A stretch of 64,000 nucleotides of DNA from Cryptomeria japonica (Eukaryota; Streptophyta; Pinopsida; Cupressales; Cupressaceae): assembly GCF_030272615.1 (NCBI RefSeq), contig NC_081405.1, positions 652,262,920 to 652,326,919 on the forward strand, written 5' to 3'. The notes beneath the pieces are model-generated. The model was not told where the DNA came from, did no database searches, and was given only the letters and a program-made list of their open reading frames with translations. Of the stretch, positions 1 to 11,630 are shown in pieces; position 1 is the first letter of the stretch; every line of letters starts with the position of its first letter. A program made the translations under genes and the position numbers.

Positions 1-791
1 TATATTCCTTGTTGAGAAGGAAAAAAAGGAAGAGTATAGAAACCCCAAGCCAATCAAAGTTTATCAAAAGGACAAAGATAAAGGAAAATGGAAGGTTGGT
101 GGACCTACAAGCTTAAAGATAACTGATAATCTACCCCCACCGCCTCAAGATACTCCACCGATAGTAACAAATGAAGATCAACCGGTTGATGAGAGTATGA
201 ATGTATCACAAGAGGATACAAATCCTAATTCTAAGGTACTATACATAGTTGATGTTGATACTCAGAAGGTCAACATTGTGGTAGACAAGGACACAACCAG
301 TAAGACTGATATGGCTAGTGAGCCATTGGTAACTGATAACACTGATAACACACAAGAAAAACTGATAGATGATAACACAGGGCAATAGGCAGAAACACAA
401 ACAGATCAACAAACAGAAAAAACAAGCAGAGCAACAAGCTCCAAAACAACAACAGGTTCATGTGGAAACAGTGCCACCGATAACTAGAGAGCAACAAAAA
501 CCTTTGCTTAAGGAAATGGAAACATAGACTGACCTACCAGAGGTCACTACAAGTAAGGTTATCTCCCCCACTGATGGAATTCAGAATGTTGGTTCCTCTT
601 CTACAAGATTTAAATCAACTAATGTAACTGAAGTTCTTTTAGATTCTATAAAGAAAATAACAGATTGTAGTTCACAGGATTATAAAGCTATAGATGACAC
701 AATTCCAATTTTGAAGATGATAGCTCCAAAATGCAATGTAGATAATAAGGATTCATTCAGTCAACTTGACACTTTGTCTAAATATATTTGA
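1..791 (+). pseudogene. 3' part of a broken ORF of unknown function, probably retroelement-derived
   Basis: An open frame enters from the left edge and runs from base 2 to a TAG at 386-388. It is hydrophilic, rich in Lys, Glu, Asp, Thr and Pro, with a Pro-rich patch near 130-165. Similar composition continues in a neighbouring frame from about 415, through one internal TAG near 525, to a TGA at 789-791; the last third reads as ordinary globular protein. A frameshift and stops therefore break the ORF. I recognise no domain. Its composition and position beside a Copia LTR resemble the long accessory ORFs of non-autonomous LTR elements such as those at 34,824 and 60,554, but I see no direct similarity to them. 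The function is unknown; being a retroelement remnant is inference. Confidence 0.4.
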
Positions 792-826
792 TAGTATTGA
801 TACTTAAAGATAAGTACAGATGCCAA

Positions 827-2291
827 GCTAATAAGATGAGAGGGGGGGGTGAATCATACAAACTTAATCTTCCATAAAAACATCAGATTCAACCTCGGTA
901 ACATATACTTCAGTAATATAACCAAAACTGCTAAACATGTAAACTCAAAAGCATATAAACATCATAACACTCATAACACCAGATTTAATGTGGAAACCCA
1001 AATAGGGAAAAACCACTGTGGGATTTCAGACCCACTAAGAAATATACTCTTCTAGCGTATGCTCAGTTAAAAGAAAATCCTGTTAAAGATTACAAACACA
1101 TTGCTAGATGTGACTCGATTAAGGGATTTCCCTCAGATCTGTTAGAATCTTCACCTTGTTAGAAGTGACCTTGTTAAAGGATTTCAAACACTCAATCAGA
1201 ATGTCACCTTGCTAGAGGGTTTTACAAATAAGACTGTTAAGTCTACTCGGTTAAGAGATTTTCTATCACTTAACAAAATAACAGTAAGAAAAATCTATCT
1301 GCAACTTCATATCTAAAATGCTAAAGAAGATTCTTATTTTCTCAATACAATATAGACATAGAACTAATCTTGTCCATCTGCTGGGCTCTATACTCTGTTA
1401 TTCAAAACAGATCTTCAAGCTTCTGTGCTCGGTAATCACTATGTAGCATCCCTGTGCATACACTTGCCCGCATGCATTGTTTATCAACAATTTCCTATTT
1501 ATAAACAATCTGCTAACCACTTAATCTCCTTGATCACATTTCCCATGATCAATCATAGCCATCAGATCTTCAAACTTGACTAGGTTCAATGTATCCTTTG
1601 ATCTGAAAAATGTTTTACCCTACCTTGGAACTTGCATACATTTCTTGGAACTTGTGCTAGGGTATTGCAGTTCAATCTGAGCTGTAGATCTTCTTGCCAA
1701 TTTTCCTTTGCCATAGATTCTTTAACAAACTTGATGCATGACATACCAATCATTTAATCAACTCCAACTCATCAGCTTCCTTCATTAAATAATGCTTTTA
1801 TTCATTCAATGTATTCTGTTATTGCTCGGTTGCAACTCGGTGAATACTAAACTTCACTCGGTAGACATTCCACCTTCATTAACTGATAGCGATAACCTTA
1901 GGGTTTACCGAATAGGTTCTTTGCTCGGTAACATAGTATAGTATTAACCTTTCAATCAATAACATATGTAGGATATCAAAACAATCTAAACATCATGATC
2001 TCATCATTGTCTAACTTGGTAATAGTTGCCCATTGAATAACTTATTTCTCCCCTTATTCATCATATTCTTTCTGTGTTTTTTACCGACTTCTTTATACTC
2101 ATCAAAACATACTTCTTAAGATATGGCAACATCATACTGAATCAGTAAATCAATTTCTTGACATCAATGACAAAATAATGATATTAAGAAAGTAAATATC
2201 CTTAATCAGTTATATCCATAAACATCAACAACCTTCTCAATATCCTTATTGAAATGCCAACAATCTCCCATTATCTGTTATAAGGCCAACA
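827..2291 (-). repeat. 3' LTR of Copia element A
   Basis: On the plus strand this aligns with the LTR copies at 37,580 and 46,288, from the AAGATGAGAG plus G-run to an ...CCAACA end that abuts the minus-strand polypurine tract at 2,292. The first few bases (about 827-832) have diverged from the TGTTAG seen in the sister copies, so the outer edge is approximate. CTCGGTA-like motifs recur through it (near 1,420, 1,830, 1,855 and 1,923). The phrase GGGAGATTGTTGGC (minus strand) occurs again just inside its U3 end at about 2,262-2,275. Confidence 0.75.
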
Positions 2292-2692
2292 ATCTCCCCC
2301 TTTGGCATTGATGGAAAAACTAATTGATTTGACCTAATTGATTCGGATTCAGATTGCTGTGAAATGCTGAAATGCTCTCCTTGTTATCAGATTTCTCCCC
2401 CATACATTAGACTTCTCCTTTTTGTTCGTCAATCTTCTCCCCCTTTGACAACAATGCCAAAAAGTAAAGATCTAAAACATAATTTCTTTCGCTGAGAAGT
2501 GAATTCCTTACTGATATGTGTCAACTCAATCTCGGTCAGAGCATTTTGTCTTCAATTCCTATTCCCTGTTTATTGTTTTTTGTACACCTTTAGAAAATCT
2601 CCTAAAGTGTGTAAATCAACATCAACTCCTGAAAGATATTTTGTAGAGTCATCAAATTGATGCTTTCACCGAACTCAATCAGTGAATGGAAG
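2292..2692 (-). other. 3' untranslated part of element A with at least two polypurine tracts
   Basis: Read on the minus strand, a tract of the form CCAAAGGGGGAGAT lies next to the LTR (2,292-2,306), and a second, GTCAAAGGGGGAGAAG, lies at about 2,434-2,450. Repeated polypurine tracts with this core are a described feature of Sireviruses. The rest of the stretch holds no coding sequence that I can see. Confidence 0.65.
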
Positions 2693-5510
2693 TTAGGGGT
2701 AGGACCCCTAACTTGCCTCTGAGATACTCAAAAGTGTCCCTTGGCAGTGGCTTGGTGAAGATATCTGCTATTTGTTCCTTTTGCTAACATACTCCAACAC
2801 CACTTTCTTCTCTTGAACTTCTTCTTTAAGATAATGATATTTGATAGAGATGTGTTTTATCTTAGAGTGCATAACAAGATTCTTTGAAATGTTAATGGCA
2901 CTAGTATTGTCACAGAATATAGTTACTAGCTCGGTAACTTTCTCATTTATACCTTCCAATAGTTGTTTGATCCATGCTATATTAGTGCAATTCAACGCTG
3001 CAACAACATATTCAGCTTCTGTTGTTGACTGTGAAACACATCCTTGTTTCTTGCTAAGCCAACTCACTAGTCTTTCTCCTAAAAGGAAAGCTCCTCCACT
3101 TGTCATTTTCCTGTCATCAATGTTGCCTACCCAATCAGCATCAGTATAAACTTTTAAATCAAAATCATTTCCTTTCTGATATACTAAGCCATAATCTTCA
3201 GTGCCTTTCAAGTATCTAAAAAATTCTCTTGATTGCTGTCATGTGTGTTTCCTTGGGATCTGCAAAAAATCTTGCAACTATACCTACTGCATGTGCTATG
3301 TCTGGCCTACTGTGAACAACATATTGCAACTTTCCAATCATGGATCGGTAAAGTGTCTCATCAATAGATGCAGATTCATCATTCTTTGATAATTTACAGT
3401 TGGTAGTCATAGGAGTACTTACTGGTTTTGAATCGTCCATTCCAAATTTCTTCAAGATTTCCTTTATGTACTTGGATTGGGTAATGAAAATCTCATTTTT
3501 CATTTGCAATATCTGTAGACCTATAAAATACTTTATCTCATTGATTAATGACATCTCAAATTATTTGCTCATTTCATTTCCAAAGTTCTTGCATAGAGAG
3601 TCATTTCCAAAAAATATAATGTCATCAACACATATGGCTGAGATCAGTATTCCATTTTCATCATTCTTCATGTACATGTTACTATTTTCAATTGTTCTTA
3701 TAAAACCAATTTTGATTAAATAAGAGTGTAATCTATCATACCATGCTCTAGGTGCTTGTTTCAAACCATATAAAGCTTTGTTCAATTTACATACCTAATC
3801 TTTATTCTTGTCTTCAACAAATCCTTCAGGTTGTTCAATAAAAACTTCTTCTTCTAATATACCATTTAGAAATGCAGATTTGACATCCATTTGATATATC
3901 TTGAAATTCTTGTAAGCAGCATATGCCAACAATGTTCTTACTCCTTCAAGTCTTGCCACAGGTGCAAAAGTTTCACCATAATCAATTCCTTCTTCCTGAG
4001 CATAACCTTTGCAAACTAGTCTTGCTTTATTTCTAACGACCTCACCTTTTTCATTCAGTTTGTTTCTGAAAATCCACTTTATACCGATTACATTTTTGTC
4101 CTTCGGTCTTGGGACTAGTGTCCATGTGTCATTTTTCTTGATTTGACCAATCTCTTCTATCATAGCATTTATCCAATCTTCACTGTTAAATGCCTCTTTC
4201 ACTATTCTCAGTTCAATTCAGATATTAGACATGTGTTCTATCTCAATTTATTCCTTGTCATCACTGGATCATCCTTATCTCCTATAATCTAACTTGATGC
4301 ATGATATCTTCTGACATATTTGGCTAATACAGGCTCGGTAGGCTTTGTATGATCTTCTTCATTACTCGGTAACTACATATTATCTTCATTTCCTTCAACA
4401 GTCTTCTCGGTAAGACTTGTCAGTTGAACATAGACAAATTCATCATAATCTTCTGGTTCCTTGGAATTTCCTTCATCATTTCTTTATGCAAATTCATCAA
4501 TTTTCACATTTGCACTTTCTACTATTTTGTTAGATGATTTGATTAGACATTTAAATGCTTTGCTTCTAGAAGAATAACCTAGAAATGTTCCTTCTTCACT
4601 TTTATGATCAAACTTGCCATTTCTATCATTTTTATGTACGTAGCATCTACTTCCAAAGATTTTAAAATAACTTACATTAGGTTTCTTGTCATACCAGATT
4701 TCATATGGTGTCTTCAAAGTACCTTTCTTCAATTCTACTTGGTTTAGGGTGTAAACTGCTGTGCTTATTGCTTCTCTCCAAAATGTTTGTGGAACTTTCT
4801 TTTCAATCATCAGGGTTCTGGCACAATCCACAATAGATCTATTCCTTCTCTCACCAATTCCATTTTTGTTGTGGAGTTCTCAGTGCAGAGACTTGTCTTT
4901 TAATACCATGATCATTGTAGTATAAGTTAAACTCATCAGATGTGAACTCTCCTCCTCTATCTAATCTAAGACATTTCAGTTGTCTTCCTATTTCATTTTC
5001 AACTCTTTCCTTCTACCATTTAAACATTTGAAAAGCTTCTGATTTTTCTTTTAAAAACATTACTGACATCATCCTTGAGTAATCATCCACAAATAATATG
5101 AAATATTTATCACCATAATAACTCTAAACTTTCATAGGACCACAAAGATCAGTATGCACAAGATCTAAAATTTCGTTAGAAGTGTAGGACTTACTTGTAA
5201 AGCTTCATATTGTCATTTTTCCCATCTGGCATCCTTAGCATATAGCATTCTCAGGTTTCTCAAGACTCGGTAGACCTCTTACTCGGTGTTTCTTGCTTAT
5301 TTTGATCAGATTATCAAAATTTACATGACAAAACCTTTTATGCCATAACCAAGTATCATCTATCTTTGCATACAGACATTTATTCCGAGTTGAGTCAAGG
5401 TGAAATGTGTTACCTTTTGTTTGTGTCCCGGTAGCAGCTAACTTTCCATTCTTGTCATGAACTTTGACAATTCCTTTATGAAATTATATTCGGTATCCTG
5501 TATTGTTTAG
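2693..5510 (-). pseudogene. Element A integrase, reverse transcriptase and RNase H (broken)
   Basis: Minus-strand fragments appear in Copia order. Integrase C-terminal half (4,484-4,831; WREAISTAVYTLNQ) is preceded by a broken integrase core up to about 5,230. RT lies at 3,216-4,202, with [10 protein letters not shown] holding the first catalytic Asp, [15 protein letters not shown], and CVDDIIFF as the YVDD-box equivalent. RNase H lies at 2,768-3,211 (VYTDADWVGN, DNTSAINIS), with the end of pol continuing out of frame to about 2,693 (DIFTKPLP-like). These enzymes would copy RNA to DNA and integrate it in the nucleus. Several stops and frameshifts separate the pieces, so no functional polyprotein is possible. 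Confidence 0.85.
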
Positions 5511-6505
5511 CTATGCTATATTGAACAAATTGTATTTCAAACCTTCAACCCAATAAACATCATTGCATCTTGCATTGTCAAGAAGTGTTATAGATCCTTT
5601 ACCTCTTACCGAACATGGTGCATCGTTACCAAATCTTACATAGCCTCCATCATAGTCTTCTAATATAACAAACTTGTGTTTATCACCTATCATGTGATGT
5701 GAACATCCACTATCTATGATCCAAGAATCATTAGTATTTATGTGAGATATTAGGGCTTTTTCTTCATACCTTTCTTCATCTAATCCATCTTGGATAGCCA
5801 CATAAACTACTTCCTCTGTATCAGTTTCATCTGATTTATCATCATTAGATTCCTCGTCAGCTATTAGGCATGTCTTCTTATCTCTTCTTCTGAAATCTTG
5901 GTGTCCTCTGTAATGATTATCTTTCTGTTTATCATCTCGGTAATCTCTCTTTTCACTATATTCTCTGTCAGGATAGTTAGAAGCCATATGTCCAATCTTA
6001 TCACAATTGAAACATTTCAAAGGTAGCTTTCCCTTATACTTACCTTTTCCTCTCGGTAACCTTCTGGCTAATAGTGCTTCAAACTCTTTTTGCTTCCTGA
6101 TTTCCTCATATAGCTTGTGTACTTTTTCCATATTCTTGTGAAATCTCTCACTTGCTCCACTGTGATCTCCTTCAGTGTATTTACTCATTCTATCATTGTA
6201 ATCATTAGATTCATCAAGATGAAAAGAACTAAAAGAAGATTCTACTTTATTTACTGATGACCCACTATTATCAAAATTACTTAACTCAAAAGCATGTAGC
6301 TTACCAATAGTAGCATCTAAAGAAACTAGCATATTAGGTATAGACCTCAATTCATTGATTGCAGAGACTCGGATTGCATAAGTCGGTAGAAGGGTTCTTA
6401 ACAACTTACTTGTTATATCCTTTTCTTCAATAGTTTCACCCGCTCCTTTGATTTGATTGACAATCTCCTTTAGTCTTGTACTATACTGGGTTAGATATTT
6501 AATTA
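5511..6505 (-). pseudogene. Element A gag and protease (5'-truncated)
   Basis: The open stretch 5,511-6,404 (297 codons, minus strand) holds the gag C-terminal half and the protease. The knuckle reads CFNCDKIGHMASNY, so the last Cys of the CCHC motif is Tyr. WIIDSGCSHHM is the Copia protease with its D-S-G catalytic triad. A charged Lys/Arg/Asp linker lies between them. Upstream, out of frame to about 6,505, are further gag residues before homology to element B ends. Gag would form the virus-like particle and bind RNA; the lost Cys and missing N terminus argue against function. Confidence 0.8.
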
Positions 6506-6705
6506 AAATAAATAAGATAATTGTTTAAAATGATTTATTTGGAATGATTTAATTAATTAAATAAATATTTAATTAATATTGAGTGATTAATTTTGCCATG
6601 TGACATTGATGATTTTAGAAATTAAATGTGTGCTCAAGATTTATTTAATTGCCTTTGGGTAGAACCTTGGTGACATTATCGAGATTAGGGGGGCCCATGG
6701 TTTAG
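6506..6705. other. AT-rich junction between element A and the LINE
   Basis: About 200 bases rich in TTAATTAAATAAAT-type sequence, with no coding signal. They replace the missing 5' end of element A. Similar AT-rich runs occur at 10,790-10,930 and 20,660-20,960, inside other LTR-like sequence, so this may be a fragment of another LTR. Confidence 0.4.
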
Positions 6706-7990
6706 ATGACCATTTTTAGGGTATTACACATCTATAATTGTAAGGAGAAGTTTGGTGCTAAAGTGGCTGATTATTGGAAAGATCAAAAGTGGTTGGACCT
6801 CAGCTCTATTGATCCCAACCTAAAGAAGGTAAACTTAATGATCAACCATGCAATCTTAAAAACCAGAAGGGAAGACCACATGGTGTGGAGTGGGACCTCT
6901 TCAGGGATTTATTCTATTTCATTTGTTGTCTTTATGCTGGTTTAGTCCCAAGACCCTACTCCTTGCTGGGCTAAGGCATGGTATCTAGGTTTGACTCCTA
7001 AAATTAATATCCCTTTATGGATTCTTTAACAAAATAAGATTCTAACTACTGATAATTTGAGAAAGATGGGTTTTTGCATCCCCAACAAATGTTATCTTTG
7101 TCTTAATGATGAGGAATCAGTGAACCATATTTTTATATATTGTCCTTTTTTCCTTCCTATTTGGGGGATGTTTTTTCAATTTTGGGGTTTGAATTGGGCT
7201 TTCCTAGAGAAGATTCAAGACTGTTTCAGAAGCTGGCACTACACTACTAATAATTCGACCATAAGAAATTTATGGAAGTTTTTCTTTGCTCATATCCTTT
7301 GGGGTATATGAAAAGAGAGGAATAACAAAATCTTCAAGAATGATATTAACACCTCTGAAGTGGTGTGAACCAAGACAAAATATAATTGTGTTGAGAATGT
7401 GATGACCAGGGAAGAGCATTGCTGCAATAATAAGGAGGAGTTTGATGTTCTTAGTCTAGCTGGAATATCCTAGCCTACATAGGCACCAACATCAACCAAA
7501 TCAAAAGAAGTATGTGTAGTTGGTCTTTTCCCCCAAATGATTGGTTTAAGGCTAACTTGGATGGTGCTCCTAAAGGTAACCCAGGGCCTGCTGGTTGTGG
7601 TGGAGTTATCCAGAATGGTGTTGGCTTTTGGATTGGGGTGGTTGCCTTTCCCTTGGGGATTTAGACTAATCATCTGGTTGAAGCTATTGATGTCCTCCAA
7701 ACTATTAAATTAGCTTATATTTTGGGTGTCAAAGTGTAATGGTTGGAAGGTGACTCTAAAAACATTATTAATTGCCTCCTTGGTAAACACCAACCCTCGT
7801 GGACAATTAAAAATATAATTGATTCTGCCAAGGAGTTTCTTGAGGGGTTTGCTAAGTGCAACATTTCCCATGATTATAGAGGGGCCAACAGGTGTGCTGA
7901 CTGGGCTCCCAATGAGGCAGTACGGAGAAAGAAAATCAAGATCTGGAAAAGCAAGAAGGATCTCCCTCATGTGGCATGTGACATCTCTTA
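6706..7990 (+). pseudogene. 3' end of a plant L1-type LINE: RT-associated zinc-binding domain plus RNase H
   Basis: In plus-strand frames with several stops, the first part (6,706-7,311) matches the zinc-binding domain that follows reverse transcriptase in plant LINEs: HMVWSGTSSGIYS, then CWAKAW, then KCYLCLNDEESVNHIFIYCP, which supplies a Cys-Cys-His-Cys set, then WGMFFQFW. The second part (about 7,527-7,970) matches a plant RNase H-like domain: ANLDGAPKGNPGPAGCGG with the first Asp, HLVEAI with the Glu, LEGDSKN with the second Asp and RCADWAPNEA with the last Asp. All four acidic positions can be read. The endonuclease and RT core are missing on the left and no poly(A) tail is evident. This is a dead 5'-truncated or fused copy. 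Confidence 0.8.
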
Positions 7991-8138
7991 ACTTATGAAA
8001 GATTTCATGGTAAGGAAGGCCAAATTTGAAATCATTTCCCGAGATGATAGGGGAGGTCATTGCAGCAGGAGTCAGTTTTGTATGCAGCCAAGAAGGAGGT
8101 ACATTAATAATTGTAGGATCACTTCGCATGCTTAATGG
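7991..8138 (+). other. Short stretch after the LINE RNase H without a clear gene
   Basis: Weak coding-like text can be read across this stretch, but stops interrupt it and I see no motif. It may be LINE 3' sequence or the start of the next ORF block. Confidence 0.3.
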
Positions 8139-9930
8139 GTGTTTTATTCCCTATCAAGCGGAAGCATTAGAAATTTCCATAGGCGTCAAGTAGTTTCTCA
8201 CAAAAATTTCATAGCGAAGAAAGGTATTTGCAGGAAATCACAGTTGATAGACATCAATGACAATATGGGTGGAAATTGCAAGAGAACAAAGGCTACCACT
8301 ATTGATAAATGGAGGAACCATCCTCAGATCTAGGAGGTACTTCAAACTACCAAGATGACTGATTTCATGGAGAGAATGAAAGAGAAACGACCCAAAATTA
8401 CAAGAATTTTTTAAAAGGGTTGGAATAAAGGCACATTGACCATTGGCAACAGGAAGGTCAAGGTGACTGAAACTATGATCACTAAGGCTATGGGTCTTCC
8501 GATGGATGACATCAAGTTCTATAGGGATAGGAGGATTTCAGAAGCAGTTGTGAAGAAATTTCCTAAGGATGAGGAGGAGAAAGCCAGATTGGTGAAGGGC
8601 AGCAATACTTACTACTCGCCAAAGGTAATTAAGTTAATTTGGCAAAGGTTTTTTCTTGCTATTATAGAATTTATAAACAGTAGATTTACTAGGGTTTACA
8701 GCTATCATTTTGTCATTCTTAACCATTTTCTATATAAAGAAAAAATTTCCATTCCATATTATCTTTTTTGCACCCTAAATGCTGGGATAAAGGATGCAAT
8801 TTCCAACCCCAATACCAATCCAAAAATGCATGAGGGTTTGATGGTAATTTTGTATAATCACATCAAGAATACTACCATCCATCTAAACATTGTTGAGGTT
8901 CCCGAGTCGGAAGAGGATTTGGATGACTTTGATGATGAGGATGGTGATGGCTATGACACAGAAGCTGAGGCAAAGGATGACCCCCAAATAGTTGGGTCGA
9001 GCAAGAGAAAAAGAAAAATAGGGCATGAGCTATAGAACAAAGGGTCATCCAAAAGGAAGCAGAGGGGGGAGGATGATGATAGTTGGTATGAGGAGGAAAA
9101 CGAGACTGATGATGACATGGATACTAAAAGCGAGGAGGTACAAATCCTCTCGAGCTAGAAGAAGAAAAGGAAAAATCCAAAAAATGAGGATGTGGGAACC
9201 AAGAATCGGTTGCCTCTCATGACTGATTCTAAGGATAAGGGTCTAGTTGGGGAGGACACAACCATGAAAGAAGCTCAGAGCTTTGATGCTAGGTAGGTGG
9301 GTCTTGAGGTGAATTTAGAGCCTGCTGGAGACAAGGCCCAGGAAGACCATCATCTGGATATCAACCTTTGCATCAAAAATAGCATGGATAGCTTCAATAA
9401 GGTGTTCCTCTGGCTATAAAAGGAAATTATTGGCATAAAAACCAAGCAAGCCCAAGAAGCCAAAAAAATTGAGACTTTAGAAGCTATTGGCTTGGGTAAA
9501 TTTAACTCCCTCCCTGAATGTCTTAGTGAGCTTACAAAAGCTATTAGTAATGCTGAGGAGATCATTAATGCTCATCGGAATAGCTTCCAAATCTTAGAGA
9601 ACATAGCAGGGGCTACTGAAAAAAGACTTGAAGGAGTTGAGAACACGGTCAAGAAGACTGGTGAGTAAAGTCATGAGATCCTTAAGGCCGCCTCTACTAG
9701 TATGAAGGCTCTTATCAGTAAGCTTGAGAATGACCATGGGATAAGGCCTCTACGGGCATCATTGATGTGAAGGAAGATACCCTTGATGATAAGGAGATAG
9801 GGCTTGGTTGAAGAACTTGAGCGAGAACCAAAAAGATGCGAAGCCAAAGCAAGGAAATTAATGATATCAAGCGGGTGGTTGATAATATGGAACAACTGGA
9901 GTTGGAAGTCATTGAGATGATTCAAAACTT
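8139..9930 (+). pseudogene. Broken retroelement ORF: putative plant-transposon-protein-like domain, acidic linker, coiled coil
   Basis: One frame (8,139-9,035) is open apart from stops at 8,331 and near 8,411. It reads IDKWRNHPQI, then GTLTIGNRKVKVTETMITKA, then MGLPMDDIKFYRDRRIS, then RFTRVYSYHFVILNHF and ISIPYYLFCTL. This resembles a domain repeatedly found in plant transposon-encoded proteins of unknown role. It is followed by an acidic stretch (EEDLDDFDDEDGDGYDTEA) and a KRKRK basic patch. In shifted frames (9,036-9,930) there is an acidic linker and a coiled-coil-like region (about 9,460-9,730). The layout (globular domain, charged linker, coiled coil) is like ORF2 of elements C and G. 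No pol domain is present. The homology is my judgement by eye; the function is unknown. Confidence 0.5.
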
Positions 9931-10357
9931 AACCTAACCTAGGTTCTTTCTCTGTCGGTCCTATTTGTTGTTAGCTGTCTCTAGTTTGTTGGCTTTTTTG
10001 CTTGTCAGTTGTCCTTTTCTTGGTTGTTGTCTTTGTAGACATCTAAAAATGGTCAACGCTTGCGGAGTCATACTTTAACATTTGTGCATTGCCTTATTTT
10101 AGGGTTTTTGCATTTCATTAACATTTCTTCTATGTTGCGCACTTGGTCTTTATCATTTGCGAGCATTGAGTCCTTCTTCTACATTCCTCATTTTCATCAC
10201 TTTCAAATTAGGTCTTGTTGATAGCAATCTTTAGTCATGATTTTGGTTGATCTTGTCCTGTCGCATCAATGTGCATGCTCATTTGGCATATTTTGACATC
10301 GTCAATTCAATTTCATTTTGGACATCATCAATCCTAATCGATGATAGAATTAGGGTT

Positions 10358-10610
10358 TTGTCCTCTTGTCAATCTTTTCATTTTGCGATCGATTTGTCAT
10401 CGATCCTTGTCCTCTTGTCAATCTTGTCATTTTGCGATCGATTTGTCATCGATCGTTGTCCTTTTCAATCTTGTCATTTTGCGATCGATTTGTATCGATC
10501 CCTGTCCTCTTGTCAATCTCGTCAATTTTGTGATTGATTTGTCATCATCATTGTCCTTTTCAATCATGTCAATTTGGATCAATTAGTCATTGTTCCTCGT
10601 CAATTGGTGC
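10358..10610 (+). repeat. Tandem repeat, unit about 48 bp, 4-5 copies
   Basis: Each unit runs roughly TTGTCCTCTTGTCAATC, then a TCATTTTGCGATCG block, then ATTTGTCATCGATC. Copies begin near 10,358, 10,407, 10,456, 10,503 and 10,551. The first three are close to identical; the fourth and the partial fifth have decayed and one lacks the CTTG step. GCGATCG and ATCGAT palindromes recur in the units. It lies in an LTR-like sequence, where such arrays often sit in the promoter region. Confidence 0.8.
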
Positions 10611-11208
10611 CTATCAATTTGATCTCTTTATCAATCATTTATCAACATTGGTCCTTTGTCAATCAAAATCATGATCAAATCGACCCTACATCAATTATCT
10701 TTTGTCAAAACCTAATTGTCATCCTTGCATTTCTAATTCATCTTCTAAGGTTTTATGATTTATTCATTTAATCTTGATTGTCATTTTCCCTCTAGGTTAA
10801 ATTATTTATTTATTTATCCTAAGTCTTCTTGTCACAATTAAATATTTATTTAATTGGCTAATTAATTCCTTCTCTTTTTGTGAATTAATTAATGAATGAA
10901 AAATTATTAATTAATTTACCTAATTTTCATCAATTTCTAATTTCCTAATTTCCAATTCATCTAATTTTCTATTTTCTCCTATTTTTCTAATATTTCTCCT
11001 AATTTCATGGGAATGGCATAGCAATTTTGTCATAATTTGTCAATCAATCAATTTTGCAGAGCAACCTTGTCAATTTTGTCATAAATTGTCAATCAATCAA
11101 TCTTGCATAGAAAGTGTTAATTTGTCATAATTTATCATATTTGTCATTCTTGATTTGAAATTTCCTTTCAAATCTCTTCATGCTAATCTTGTCATCTCTC
11201 CAATTTGT

Positions 11209-11218
11209 CTATAAATTG
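11209..11218 (+). promoter_or_regulatory. TATA-like element of the LTR-like sequence
   Basis: TCTATAAATT occurs about 1.2 kb into the LTR-like sequence that starts at 10,034, ahead of a less AT-rich stretch. The position suits a retrotransposon promoter. There is no direct evidence of use. Confidence 0.3.
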
Positions 11219-11630
11219 GATGAATTTCTTCAATCAAAGGATCCAATCAATCAATCACGCTTCTAGTACCCTTACACTGCCATTCCATCTTAACAATCTT
11301 GCTTTCATATTATGCCTTTGCATTTGTAGGTGAGATCCAAAAACAAAGCAATTTGAAGGAGAAAGAAGGACAATGGAGAATTATGGAGGAGATATTCACA
11401 TTAGTGATGGTTTGCATTTGATTTGAATCTCTTGTTTTCATATCTCTATTGAATGTTTCAGGATTTCTTGTCATTGCAATTTAGTTCTCGTGGTTGAGCT
11501 AGTCTAATTTCCTATTTGCTTTGATGAATTCCGAATTCCTACCTATAGTCTTTTGTGTTTTGTTGTGCTTTAATGTATATCTTATGATCTTTTGGTTGTA
11601 ATAGGTTTCAGGGGCCCATGAAAACCTGTT

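Larger units (their letters stand above)
827..6505 (-). mobile_element. Copia element A (Sirevirus-like), truncated at its 5' end
   Basis: On the minus strand the order is gag, protease, integrase, reverse transcriptase, RNase H, polypurine tract and 3' LTR, which is Copia order. It belongs to the same family as the element at 37,580-47,782: LTRs and coding parts align throughout, including the G-run followed by TGAATCAT near the LTR end. The match stops at about 6,505, inside gag, where AT-rich DNA begins. The gag start, primer-binding site and 5' LTR are absent. Stops and frameshifts break every domain, so it cannot move on its own. The Sirevirus assignment rests on the CAAAGGGGGAGA-type polypurine tracts and RT style and is an inference. 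Confidence 0.85.
10034..11630 (+). repeat. LTR-like sequence with internal tandem repeats
   Basis: It starts with TGTAGACATC just after the broken ORF block and has LTR-like features: low complexity, no coding signal, a TATA-like TCTATAAATT at about 11,209-11,218 and a downstream transition to A/G-rich text near 11,330. A short AT-rich TTAATTAA region lies at 10,790-10,930. No polypurine tract precedes the start and no second copy lies in the window, so this could be a 3' or solo LTR with an uncertain right edge. Confidence 0.45.

Noticed and set aside
10358-10610. Possible repeat protein coding region (open for 80-96 codons in two frames)
   Set aside because: The 48-bp unit is a multiple of three, so frames stay open by chance. 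Composition is that of a T-rich LTR and copies show frame-breaking gaps.
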